64,000 bases of DNA from Limnohabitans sp. MMS-10A-178 (lineage in GTDB: Bacteria; Pseudomonadota; Gammaproteobacteria; Burkholderiales; Burkholderiaceae_C): positions 496,001-560,000 of the forward strand of contig NZ_NERY01000002.1 of assembly GCF_003063375.1 (NCBI RefSeq), in the 5' to 3' direction. The notes under the pieces were generated by a model. That model did no database searches. It had not been told where the DNA came from and saw only the letters and a list, made by a program, of their open reading frames with translations. Within the stretch, counting starts at the first letter, position 1. Every line of letters begins with the position of its first letter. Positions 19,010 through 27,430 of this stretch are shown one piece after another. A program made the translations under genes and the position numbers.

Positions 19010-20773
19010 GTGAATTCCTACTCATCAGATACATCTTCCAACCCAGCCATCGTGGCACAAGATGCCGTTCGACGTTTGCCGCGCTGGGTTTTGTGGACAC
19101 TTTGCTTAGCCTATGTGTTATCGGGCTTCGTTGGCCGAACTCCATGGAAAGCCGAAGACATGGAAGCCTTTGGGTTCATGCGAAATTTGGCACTGTCCAT
19201 TGGCCCCGAAGACATTTCGTGGCTCAAACCGACGCTCCTTGGACAAGCCGATTTAGATGCTGCTCTTTTGCCCTATTGGCTGGGTGCATGGGCCATCCAA
19301 TTGGCACCCTCCGGTTTTGCATTGGACGCTGCTGCTCGCTTGCCCTTCATGGCCTTGTTGGGTCTCACATTGGCAGCCACTTGGTATGCGGTCTACGCCT
19401 TGGCTCGTTCGCCTGCTGCACAACCGGTCAGCTTTGCCTTTGGCGGAGAAGCTCAACCTGCAGACTATGCAAGGGCCATGGCAGATGGTGGCTTGCTGGC
19501 CTTGATTGCTTGCTTGGGCTTGGCCAGGCTTTCACATGAAGCCGCACCACCGCTTGCACAACTTGCCTTTTCTGCCCTTCTCTTCTTTGCTTTGGCCAAC
19601 TTGGCCCGCAAAAGAATCCCTGCGCTCTTTGGTGCGGCTAGTGGCATTTTAGGCTTGGGACTTTCTGGCTCACCATTACTGGCCATGTTGTTGGGCGCTG
19701 GTGGTGCCATTGTGATGGCACTTGACACTCGAAAACCGCATTCATTGCAAGTCAGGCGTGTCGACGTTGCTTGGATCTTGATTTTTTGTTTGTCCACGGC
19801 CGCCATCGCCAGCAAGCTGGAATTGTGGCAATGGCGTGTGGAGTTTCCTCATTTCTTTGAAATCAAGTCTTTGGCCAGATTGCTTTTGTGGTTCACTTGG
19901 CCCGCTTGGCCCTTGGCACTCTGGACGCTTTGGCGCTGGCGCTATCAGCTGAAAAACATTTCAGCCAACCCCCATTTGTCATTGCCACTCTGGTTCTTGG
20001 GTGTCGCCATCGCAAGCACTTGGTTTTCCGGTATCAGCGATCGTGCACTGCTCTTGGCCTTGCCTGCATTGGCCACATTGGCTGCCTTTGCCTTGCCCAC
20101 TTTCAAACGCAGCATGAGCGCGTTCATTGATTGGTTCACGCTGCTCTTCTTCAGTTTTGGAGCCCTGATTGTCTGGACTGTCTGGCTGTCCTTGCAAACA
20201 GGCTTTCCAGCCCAGCCAGCAATCAATGTCGGCAGACTGGCGCCTGGCTTTGTTGCACAGTTTTCATTAACTACTTTTGTCATTGCTGGCTTGGCAACAC
20301 TAGGATGGGCAGGCCTTGTGAAATGGCGTGCAGGCAGAAACCGCGCAGCTCTTTGGAAAAGCATGGTGTTGCCCGCCAGTGGCGCCACCTTGTGCTGGTT
20401 GTTGATCATGACCCTTTGGTTACCTGTATTGGACTTTGGGAGAAGTTATGCGCCTTTGGTTTACCAGGTCAGAAGCATGATGGGAGACTCCGAGTGCGTC
20501 CATTACTATGGGCTGACCAAGGCACAAGGTGCAGCCTTCGAGTTTCACGGCAATTTCAAATTGCAACCGGTTGTGAGGCCCTCAAATCAGTTAAGCACTG
20601 ATTCAAAGCAGTGTGCTTGGCTGATTGTTGATACTCAAGCACTGACCTCTCTGTCCCAAGAGGTCAACGTCGGTTTGTGGACACGCCACGCCACCGTCCG
20701 ACGCCCATCTGACAACAACGAAGACATCGTTTTGTTTCGCGCCGTAGCGCCCACGACCTCCGCTAAGCCCTGA
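19010..20773 (+). CDS. Multi-pass membrane protein, possibly an ArnT/PMT-like (GT-C) glycosyltransferase
   Basis: A 587-aa protein with roughly a dozen hydrophobic segments and a soluble C-terminal part of ~100 residues. The first loop after TM1 holds GRTPWKAEDMEAFGF, with acidic residues where GT-C enzymes keep their catalytic Asp/Glu, which suggests a lipid-linked sugar transferase. No motif is decisive and the donor and acceptor are unknown. The start is GTG 19010. A MATE exporter follows 14 bp downstream. Confidence 0.6.
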   Translation: MNSYSSDTSSNPAIVAQDAVRRLPRWVLWTLCLAYVLSGFVGRTPWKAEDMEAFGFMRNLALSIGPEDISWLKPTLLGQADLDAALLPYWLGAWAIQLAPSGFALDAAARLPFMALLGLTLAATWYAVYALARSPAAQPVSFAFGGEAQPADYARAMADGGLLALIACLGLARLSHEAAPPLAQLAFSALLFFALANLARKRIPALFGAASGILGLGLSGSPLLAMLLGAGGAIVMALDTRKPHSLQVRRVDVAWILIFCLSTAAIASKLELWQWRVEFPHFFEIKSLARLLLWFTWPAWPLALWTLWRWRYQLKNISANPHLSLPLWFLGVAIASTWFSGISDRALLLALPALATLAAFALPTFKRSMSAFIDWFTLLFFSFGALIVWTVWLSLQTGFPAQPAINVGRLAPGFVAQFSLTTFVIAGLATLGWAGLVKWRAGRNRAALWKSMVLPASGATLCWLLIMTLWLPVLDFGRSYAPLVYQVRSMMGDSECVHYYGLTKAQGAAFEFHGNFKLQPVVRPSNQLSTDSKQCAWLIVDTQALTSLSQEVNVGLWTRHATVRRPSDNNEDIVLFRAVAPTTSAKP

Positions 20774-20787
20774 AGTTACTTAGCGGT

Positions 20788-22128
20788 ATGTTTGAAGCGC
20801 GCACCATCCTTCGTCACGCCGGTACGGTATTGGTGGGGCAATTGGCAGTGATGGCATTTGGCGTTGTTGACACCTTGGTTGCGGGTCGATACAGCGCATC
20901 TGCGCTTGCCGCTTTGTCTGTGGGATCTGCCATTTACATCAGCATTTATGTGTCTTTGAATGGTTTGATTACAGCCCTGCTGCCCGTTTGGGCAGAGTTG
21001 CGTGGGGCCGGCGCACATGCAGCGCTTGGCAAATCGGTTCGGCAAGCTTTGTACTTGTGCCTTGGCGTGAGTATCTTTGGCACTCTGGCGCTGTTGTTTC
21101 CAGATCCATGGCTGAACGCAACAGGTGTTCCTGAAACTCTGCAAGACGATGTGCGAGATTACCTTTATGTTTTGGCGCTTGCTGTGGGGCCGTCACTGCT
21201 TTTTCGGATGTACTCAACGCTGAACCAAAGCTTGGGCATGCCGCTTTGGGTCACGGTCCTTCAAATTGCAGCATTGGGTCTCAAAATACCTCTTTCAATT
21301 TACTTAACTTTGGGAGGCTGGGGGCTAGAAGCGCAAGGCGTTGTGGGCTGCGCTTGGGCCACCCTGATTGTCAATACGTGGCTGATGCTGATGGGTATTT
21401 ATTTCTTGCGCTCTCACAAGGTTTACCAAGAATACAAAATATGGCAGCCATTGGAGGCCCCCAATTGGAAAGTGCTTAAAGAGTTTTTGCGCTTGGGCGT
21501 ACCGGCCGCCCTGTCCGTGTTGGTAGAGGTTACTGCGTTTACCATGATGGCTCTCTTTATTTCTAGACAAGGTGTGGTGGCATCGGCCAGCCACCAAATT
21601 GCAACCAGCATTGCTACTTTGCTCTACATGATTCCGCTTGCCCTTGGCATTGCTTGCAGTGCTCGAGTTGGCTTTTGGATTGGCGCCAATGACCCTGCTC
21701 AAGCCGAGAAGGCTGCCCATACGGGTTTGAAATTGACATTGGTCCTCGCCTTGCTGTTCAGCACAGTTCTGGCCTTGAGCAAAGAAACCTTGGCGGGCTG
21801 GTTTTCAGTTGACACTGCGGTCTCATTGGCTGCGTCAGTTGTGCTGGGGTGGGTAGCCCTTTATCACTTGATGGATGCGTTGCAAGCGGTTTGTGCCTTT
21901 ATTTTGAGGTGTTACCGCATGACTTTGCTGCCTCTCATCATCTACAGCATCATGCTGTGGGGTGTGGGGCTTTGGGGAGCTTTTGTCTGGGCCTATGAAG
22001 GCATTGGGCCTCTGACTGCTCGAGCTGAAGTGAGTACTTTTTGGGCAGCCGCCAGTTTTGCACTGTGCGTGGTTAGCCTCGCCTTCATTGCGCTGGTTTT
22101 ATGGGTTGCCAAACAGCGCCGTCTTTGA
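20788..22128 (+). CDS. MATE family efflux transporter
   Basis: A 446-aa NorM/DinF-type exporter with about 12 membrane segments. The N-terminal region VGQLAVMAFGVVDTLVAGRYSA is the first MatE repeat (conserved Asp in TM1-2), and the second repeat begins near residue 230 (LRLGVPAALSVLVEVTAFTMM). Such pumps use Na+ or H+ to expel cationic compounds. It follows the large membrane protein gene by 14 bp and may share its transcript. The exported compound is unknown. Confidence 0.9.
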   Translation: MFEARTILRHAGTVLVGQLAVMAFGVVDTLVAGRYSASALAALSVGSAIYISIYVSLNGLITALLPVWAELRGAGAHAALGKSVRQALYLCLGVSIFGTLALLFPDPWLNATGVPETLQDDVRDYLYVLALAVGPSLLFRMYSTLNQSLGMPLWVTVLQIAALGLKIPLSIYLTLGGWGLEAQGVVGCAWATLIVNTWLMLMGIYFLRSHKVYQEYKIWQPLEAPNWKVLKEFLRLGVPAALSVLVEVTAFTMMALFISRQGVVASASHQIATSIATLLYMIPLALGIACSARVGFWIGANDPAQAEKAAHTGLKLTLVLALLFSTVLALSKETLAGWFSVDTAVSLAASVVLGWVALYHLMDALQAVCAFILRCYRMTLLPLIIYSIMLWGVGLWGAFVWAYEGIGPLTARAEVSTFWAAASFALCVVSLAFIALVLWVAKQRRL

Positions 22129-22231
22129 TCCCTGCATTTTTTTGCCACAATGTTGCTTCAGTTAAAAATTCCAAGTTCCATTTCAAGTGGCACTCCACGA
22201 TCAAATTTATTCACATCAACCTAGGAACATC

Positions 22232-22531
22232 ATGATTCTTGAATTAGCAGACATTCGCGTTAAACCTGGCCAGGAAGTAGCCTTCGAAGAAGCCATTGCG
22301 CGCGGAATTCAAACCGTCATCTCAAAAGCCAAGGGTTTTCAAGGCGCCAAAGTGAACAAAGGTATCGAAAGCCCAGACCGATTTATTCTGCAAATTTTCT
22401 GGGACACATTAGAAGATCACACCATCGGATTTAGAGAGTCAGCTGCTTTTACAGAGTGGCGCGCCATTGTGGGACCATTTTTCGCAGGCCCTCCCGTGGT
22501 GGAACATTTTGTACTCACGTACAAAAGCTAA
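22232..22531 (+). CDS. Antibiotic biosynthesis monooxygenase (ABM) domain protein
   Basis: A 99-aa ferredoxin-like-fold protein. ILELADIRVKPGQEVAFEEAI at the N-terminus and LQIFWDTLEDHTIGFRESAAFTEWRAI in the middle are typical of the ABM/YgiN group, which includes small heme- or quinol-acting monooxygenases and many of unknown role. ATG 22232 has AGGA five bases upstream. No catalytic assignment is possible from sequence alone. Confidence 0.8.
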   Translation: MILELADIRVKPGQEVAFEEAIARGIQTVISKAKGFQGAKVNKGIESPDRFILQIFWDTLEDHTIGFRESAAFTEWRAIVGPFFAGPPVVEHFVLTYKS

Positions 22532-22553
22532 ATAAACAAATTGCGAGTCAGGG

Positions 22554-23036
22554 CTAGGATCGGTCTGAGGGGTCAACATCGCCCCCCTCGGCCTGTTTCA
22601 GCTGCGATTCATGACCGGCCACCAGTTTAGAGAGCAAGCCCACGAGCTGCAGGGCTTCATCATGATTCAGTGGCTTAAGTAAAGTATCTTGCACCCGCTG
22701 CACAGCAGTTTTCATGAGCAAGGTAGCCTCTTGACCCGAGGGCGTTAGCCACAAAAGTTTACGCCTGCGGTCTTGTTTGTCCTGCTCTCGTTTGATCCAC
22801 CCCTTGGTTTCCAAACGCCCGATGACAGAGCCGGAAGTTGCTGCATCAAATGCCACTCGGCCGGACAACGTAATTTGATCAATGCCCGGCGTGTCCATCA
22901 CAGCATTCAGAATGGCAAATTGAACTGGCGTGACATCCTCCGCCGCCAATTCCGCCATGAACAAGGACACCGCAATTTGTTGCGCACGACGCACCAAGTG
23001 ACCTGGCGCTTTCGCAAAATCAAAACTCTTCTCCAT
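22554..23036 (-). CDS. MarR family transcriptional regulator
   Basis: A 160-aa winged-helix repressor. The recognition region DQITLSGRVAFDAATSGSVIGRLETKGWIKRE and the wing DQDRRRKLLWLT (here DKQDRRRKLLWLTPSG) are classical MarR. ATG 23036 is preferred to a TTG 12 codons upstream. It is divergent from a fumarylpyruvate-hydrolase-like gene and TRAP transporter, with a perfect 14-bp palindrome in between. It probably represses both itself and that operon, with an aromatic or keto acid as likely effector. Confidence 0.9.
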   Translation of the reverse strand: MEKSFDFAKAPGHLVRRAQQIAVSLFMAELAAEDVTPVQFAILNAVMDTPGIDQITLSGRVAFDAATSGSVIGRLETKGWIKREQDKQDRRRKLLWLTPSGQEATLLMKTAVQRVQDTLLKPLNHDEALQLVGLLSKLVAGHESQLKQAEGGDVDPSDRS

Positions 23037-23074
23037 GCAATATGATTCGGGGTTGATGACAAAATCGTCCAATA

Positions 23075-23088
23075 ATAAGTATACTTAT
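23075..23088. promoter_or_regulatory. Candidate MarR operator palindrome
   Basis: ATAAGTATACTTAT is a perfect 14-bp palindrome located 39 bp upstream of the marR start and 47 bp upstream of the FAH-family gene start. Size, AT-richness and position match MarR operators. Confidence 0.65.
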
Positions 23089-23134
23089 GAAAATCGGTTT
23101 TGGCGTTCTCTTTTTATTTGCATGAAAGGTATTT

Positions 23135-23839
23135 ATGAGTTTTGTTTTCGCCCCAGCTCCCGTAGTTTCGGTTCCAGTTTTGGGACAGGCTGAACGCTTT
23201 CCAGCTCGCCGCATCTACTGCGTAGGTCGCAATTACGAAGAACACGCCAAAGAAATGGGTTTCACAGGCAGAGAACCCCCCTTCTTCTTTTTGAAACCCA
23301 CAGACACCCTGGTGGTTGTGAATGAAGGCGAGACAGGCCACATGCCTTACCCCAGCTTGACCCAAAACTTTCACCACGAAATTGAATTGGTTGTCGCCAT
23401 CGGCACAGGTGGTCGAAACATCAAAGCGGCGGATGCAGAGAAGCATATTTTTGGCTACGCAGTCGGCTTGGACATGACACGCCGTGACTTGCAAAATGAC
23501 ATGAAAAAACAAGGCCGTCCATGGTGCATTGGCAAAGCGTTTGATCACTCAGCACCCATTGGCCCCATCACACCGAAAGCCAAAGCCGGCGACGTGAATC
23601 ATGCAGAAATTGATTTGCTGGTTAACGGCACAGTGCGTCAAACCAGCACCGTTGCCAAGCTCATCTGGAACGTGGCAGAAACCATCGAGCACTTGTCGGC
23701 CGCTTGGGAGTTGCAGCCCGGTGATTTGATTTACACAGGTACACCCGAAGGTGTTGCCGCCGTAGTGGCTGGCGATACATTGGTTGGTCGCGTTGCAGGC
23801 TTGGGCACCTTGACGGTCAAAGTTGACCCTGCAAAATAA
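23135..23839 (+). CDS. Fumarylacetoacetate hydrolase family protein, fumarylpyruvate-hydrolase-like
   Basis: A 234-aa FAH-fold enzyme. The stretch RIYCVGRNYEEHAKEMGF with EPPFFFLKP and the metal-ligand HHEIELVVAIG resembles fumarylpyruvate hydrolase (NagK) of the gentisate pathway, which splits fumarylpyruvate to fumarate and pyruvate. GYAVGLDMTRRDLQ and DLIYTGTPEGV complete the FAH signature. A GAAAGG ribosome-binding site precedes ATG 23135. No gentisate dioxygenase or maleylpyruvate isomerase is adjacent, so the substrate is not certain. TRAP transporter genes follow. Confidence 0.85.
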   Translation: MSFVFAPAPVVSVPVLGQAERFPARRIYCVGRNYEEHAKEMGFTGREPPFFFLKPTDTLVVVNEGETGHMPYPSLTQNFHHEIELVVAIGTGGRNIKAADAEKHIFGYAVGLDMTRRDLQNDMKKQGRPWCIGKAFDHSAPIGPITPKAKAGDVNHAEIDLLVNGTVRQTSTVAKLIWNVAETIEHLSAAWELQPGDLIYTGTPEGVAAVVAGDTLVGRVAGLGTLTVKVDPAK

Positions 23840-23861
23840 AACCTGATATCAAAAGAAATCG

Positions 23862-23880
23862 ACCGGGCTCTGTGCCCGGT
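23862..23880 (+). other. Intercistronic stem-loop between the FAH gene and the TRAP genes
   Basis: ACCGGGC, a TCTGT loop and GCCCGGT form a perfect seven-bp GC-rich stem. It is not followed by a T tract, so it more likely tunes mRNA stability or relative expression than terminates. Confidence 0.45.
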
Positions 23881-23897
23881 TGTCTGAAAGGTAAAGA

Positions 23898-24386
23898 TTG
23901 AAAATCCTCGAGCTACTGGCCAAATTCTGCAGCATCTTGGCAGGCGCTTTGCTGACTTTCATTACTTTGATGACTTGTTACAGCCTCATCGGTCGCAATA
24001 CCAACGGTTCAACCATCGTGGGCGATTTTGAGCTGACCGGTGTTGCCACTGGTGCCGCCATTGCACTGTTCATGCCCCTTTGCCAATTCAAGAAGGCCAA
24101 CATCGTTGTGGACTTTTTCACAGCCAAGGCAAGTCAAGCCACCATTGAACAATTGGACAGATTAGGTTCACTTTTCATGGCTGCAGTTTTTGCCTTGCTC
24201 GCTTGGCGAACCTATTTAGGCGGAATGAACGCATGGACGACGCAATCGGGCTCCATGATGTTGGGATTTCCTGAGTGGATTGTTTATGCAGCCATGACAC
24301 CCCCATTGGCACTCAGTGCAGCCATTGCTTTAACTCAAGCCTTGATGGGTGAAAAATTCACCCGCACAGATGAGGCATCAGCATGA
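23898..24386 (+). CDS. TRAP transporter small permease (DctQ type)
   Basis: A 162-aa membrane protein with four hydrophobic helices, the small subunit of a tripartite ATP-independent periplasmic transporter. The start is TTG 23898, preceded by GAAAGGTAAAGA. GDFELTGVATGAAIALFMPLCQFKKANIVVD is the typical central segment. Its stop overlaps the large permease start by ATGA. Confidence 0.88.
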   Translation: MKILELLAKFCSILAGALLTFITLMTCYSLIGRNTNGSTIVGDFELTGVATGAAIALFMPLCQFKKANIVVDFFTAKASQATIEQLDRLGSLFMAAVFALLAWRTYLGGMNAWTTQSGSMMLGFPEWIVYAAMTPPLALSAAIALTQALMGEKFTRTDEASA

Positions 24387-25702
24387 GCGCCATCACCCTT
24401 TGCTTGATTATTTTTGGCGCCATGTTGGTGCTCATGGCCATCAGAGTTCCCATTGCGGTCTCTATGTTTGCAGCGGGAACTTTGGGTTATCTCATGCAAA
24501 CTGGCTGGGGACCCTATTCCAACTTTCTCAACAATTTGGCATTTGCTCGATTTGCAAGTTATGACCTGTCAGTCATTCCTTTGTTCATCCTGATGGGCCA
24601 TTTTGCAACCCAAGGCGGTATCAGCAAGGCTTTGTTTCAATTTGCCGCCAGCGTCATGGGACGCTTCAAAGGTGGTCTGGCCATGGCGGCCGTTTTGGCC
24701 AGTGCAGCATTTGGCTCTATTTGCGGTTCCTCGGTTGCTACTGCAGCCACCATCACGGGTGTGGCATTGCCAGAAATGAAGCGCCATGGCTACTCGGGTC
24801 GCCTGTCTACAGGTACCTTGGCTGCAGGCGGTACTTTGGGCATCTTGATTCCCCCCTCGGTACCTTTGGTAATTTATGCCATTTTGACGGAGCAGAACAT
24901 TGCCAAACTGTTTGCCGCCGCCATGGTGCCTGGCATCATTGCCATGCTGGGCTACATGGTGGCCATCGCCATCTATGTTCGATTGGTGCCCGGTCAAGCG
25001 CCCGAGGTAGATGACGACATTGAAAAATTCTCATTGGCAGCCTTGGCTGGCATAGCCCCCATCGCTACCATTTTTATCATTGTCTTTGGCGGCATTTACG
25101 GCGGATTTTTCACACCGACAGAAGGCGCTGGCGTAGGAGCGGCTTCAACCTTCATTGCAGCCTTGCTGAAACGTGAAATCAATTGGGAAAAATTCAAGAA
25201 AAGCTTTTATGCAACCGCTGAAAGCTCGGCCATGATTTTCATGATTTTCATTGGCGCTGACGTCATGAATTCATCACTCGCACTCACGCAAGTGCCCAAC
25301 CAACTTGCCAACGTGGTGAGCAGCTGGGGGCTTGCTCCACTCATGATTGTGAGTGCCATATTGTTGTTTTATGTGATTCTTGGTGCCGTGATGGATGAAC
25401 TCAGCATGATTTTGCTGACCATTCCTATTTTCTTCCCCTTGATCATGGGTCTTGACTTTGGCATGGCCAAAGAACCCACCGCCATTTGGTTTGGCATCAT
25501 GGTGCTCATGACCGTGGGATTTGGCATGTTAGCCCCCCCTGTCGGATTGAATGTGTATGTGGTCAACAGCATGGCCAAGGATGTGCCGATCTCTGAAAGT
25601 TACAAGGGCGTCATGCCTTTCCTCATCAGCGACACCATTCGAACCATCCTGCTGCTCTTCTTCCCCGGGATTTCCCTGTGGTTGATTCAATACGTTGCCT
25701 AA
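24383..25702 (+). CDS. TRAP transporter large permease (DctM type)
   Basis: A 439-aa protein of about 12-13 membrane helices that forms the Na+- or H+-coupled channel. FILMGHFATQGGISKALFQ, the GSICGSSVATAATIT loop and GTLGILIPPSVPLVIYAILTEQ are DctM hallmarks. It overlaps the small permease gene by four bases. Confidence 0.95.
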   Translation: MSAITLCLIIFGAMLVLMAIRVPIAVSMFAAGTLGYLMQTGWGPYSNFLNNLAFARFASYDLSVIPLFILMGHFATQGGISKALFQFAASVMGRFKGGLAMAAVLASAAFGSICGSSVATAATITGVALPEMKRHGYSGRLSTGTLAAGGTLGILIPPSVPLVIYAILTEQNIAKLFAAAMVPGIIAMLGYMVAIAIYVRLVPGQAPEVDDDIEKFSLAALAGIAPIATIFIIVFGGIYGGFFTPTEGAGVGAASTFIAALLKREINWEKFKKSFYATAESSAMIFMIFIGADVMNSSLALTQVPNQLANVVSSWGLAPLMIVSAILLFYVILGAVMDELSMILLTIPIFFPLIMGLDFGMAKEPTAIWFGIMVLMTVGFGMLAPPVGLNVYVVNSMAKDVPISESYKGVMPFLISDTIRTILLLFFPGISLWLIQYVA

Positions 25703-25765
25703 ATGGAAGCCTCAATTTGGGGCTTTGATCCGTTAATATCCAATCATCACCTTTCGGAGACATTC

Positions 25766-26839
25766 ATGATCAAACGTCGCTCACTTTTAAAGTCAGGTGC
25801 TGCAGCCGCCATTGCAGCGCCAGCCCTCACTGGTTTCGCCCAACAAACCGTCACCTTGAAGTTTCACACCTTCATGGCCCCACAGTCCAACGTGTGGCTC
25901 AACATGCACAAAGCATGGATGAACAAAGTGGAAAAAGACTCAGGTGGCCGAATCAAATTCGAAGCCTATCCTGCCATGCAGCTTGGCGGTACGCCTGTTC
26001 AGTTGTATGACCAAGCCCGTGATGGTGTGGTCGACATCGTTTGGACTTTGCCTGGCAACACAGCGGGCCGATTCCCAAGGGTTGAAGTGTTTGAACTGCC
26101 ATTCATGATGACCAATGCAGAAGCCGCATCCAAGGCCTACTGGGAATATGTGCAAACCATGGCACCCGATGAATTCAAAGAAACCCAATTAATTGCTCTG
26201 CATGTTCACGGCCCAGGCGCTATTCACACTGTCGACAAACCCGTCAGAAGTGTGGCTGACTTGAAGGGCTTGAAAATGCGCGCCCCTACTCGACAAGTTA
26301 CAAAATTGATGGGTGCATTGGGTGCTATCCCCGTCGGCATGCCATTGCCTGGCATTCCAGATGCCTTGTCCAAAGGAACCATCAACGGTGCCGTCATTCC
26401 TTGGGAGGTTGTGCCTGCTGTGAAGGTCAACGAACTCACCAAGTTCCATGCAGAATTTGACCCTGCCGGTGGTTGCTTGTACACCACCACCTTTGTGATG
26501 ACGATGAACAAAGCCAAGTACAACTCACTGCCACCCGATTTGAAAAAAATCATCGATGACAACAGTGGCATCGAAACATCGGGTTGGCTTGGCAAGGTTC
26601 AGCAAGAAGGCGATGTGCCTGGGCGCAAAACAGCCAGCGACCGCAACAACACCATTTTCACAGTGGGCCCGGTTGAAGCACAAGAGTTCCGTCGCAAGTC
26701 ACGCGCGCTGGAAATTGAATGGCTTGAAGACATGAACAAACGCGGCTATGACGGTCGCAAATTGCTAGACACAGCACGTTCACTGATCGAAAAGCATTCC
26801 AAAGCGCCAGCCGCCAAAGCTCCTGCGAAAAAGGCTTGA
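25766..26839 (+). CDS. TRAP transporter solute-binding protein (DctP type)
   Basis: A 357-aa periplasmic protein that delivers substrate to the DctQM permease. ATG 25766 follows a CGGAGA ribosome-binding site and gives a twin-arginine-like signal (IKRRSLLKSGAAAA) cleaved near FAQQ. TLKFHTFMAPQSNVWLNMHKAW starts the mature protein; the binding-site Arg is probably in KGLKMRAPTRQ near residue 170. The C-terminus is Ala/Lys-rich. With a fumarylpyruvate-hydrolase-like gene and MarR regulator beside it, the substrate is likely an aromatic or other carboxylic acid. Confidence 0.92.
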   Translation: MIKRRSLLKSGAAAAIAAPALTGFAQQTVTLKFHTFMAPQSNVWLNMHKAWMNKVEKDSGGRIKFEAYPAMQLGGTPVQLYDQARDGVVDIVWTLPGNTAGRFPRVEVFELPFMMTNAEAASKAYWEYVQTMAPDEFKETQLIALHVHGPGAIHTVDKPVRSVADLKGLKMRAPTRQVTKLMGALGAIPVGMPLPGIPDALSKGTINGAVIPWEVVPAVKVNELTKFHAEFDPAGGCLYTTTFVMTMNKAKYNSLPPDLKKIIDDNSGIETSGWLGKVQQEGDVPGRKTASDRNNTIFTVGPVEAQEFRRKSRALEIEWLEDMNKRGYDGRKLLDTARSLIEKHSKAPAAKAPAKKA

Positions 26840-27387
26840 GCTATCAACGCCAATTGATCAAACACTGCCGAGCCTGTGGCTCGGCGGTTTTATATCGACT
26901 TCCCGATGATGGCGACACCAAACAGCGCGCCATTTGCACCGAGTGCCAATTGGTGCATTACGAAAACCCCCTCAATGTCGTTGGCACAGTCCCTTACCTA
27001 GGCCACAAAGTTTTGCTATGCAAGCGCAATATTGAGCCTCGAAAAGGCAAATGGACATTGCCTGCTGGCTTCATGGAGTTGGGCGAAACCACTTCGCAGG
27101 GCGCTGCGCGCGAAACATCCGAAGAGGCTGGGGCACAATTCAAAATAGGCCCACTTTTCACAGTCATGAGTGTGCCCCGGGTCGGCCAAGTTCATCTGTA
27201 TTTCTTGGCGGAACTAGACAACGAAATCTTCGAACCAGGATTTGAAACTCAAGAAGCCAGAATGTTTGCCGAAGATGAAATTCCATGGAGCGAATTGGCT
27301 TTCAGAACCGTTCAAGAAACTTTGCAACATTATTTTGCAGACAAAAAAGCGGGGACTTTTGGGGTCCATACTCTGACGATTGATTGA
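26836..27387 (+). CDS. NUDIX hydrolase with N-terminal zinc ribbon
   Basis: A 183-aa protein. An N-terminal zinc ribbon (CRAC at ~residue 11 and CTEC at ~35) precedes a Nudix box, GFMELGETTSQGAARETSEEAG, whose REXSEE core is intact. Enzymes of this build hydrolyse nucleoside-diphosphate derivatives such as NADH or ADP-sugars; the substrate is not determined. The TTG start overlaps the dctP stop (TTGA), so it belongs to the TRAP operon by position. Confidence 0.88.
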   Translation: MSYQRQLIKHCRACGSAVLYRLPDDGDTKQRAICTECQLVHYENPLNVVGTVPYLGHKVLLCKRNIEPRKGKWTLPAGFMELGETTSQGAARETSEEAGAQFKIGPLFTVMSVPRVGQVHLYFLAELDNEIFEPGFETQEARMFAEDEIPWSELAFRTVQETLQHYFADKKAGTFGVHTLTID

Positions 27388-27430
27388 CTTTTTTGTCCAT
27401 TGAAGCCCTAACTTGGGCCAAAATACGGAC

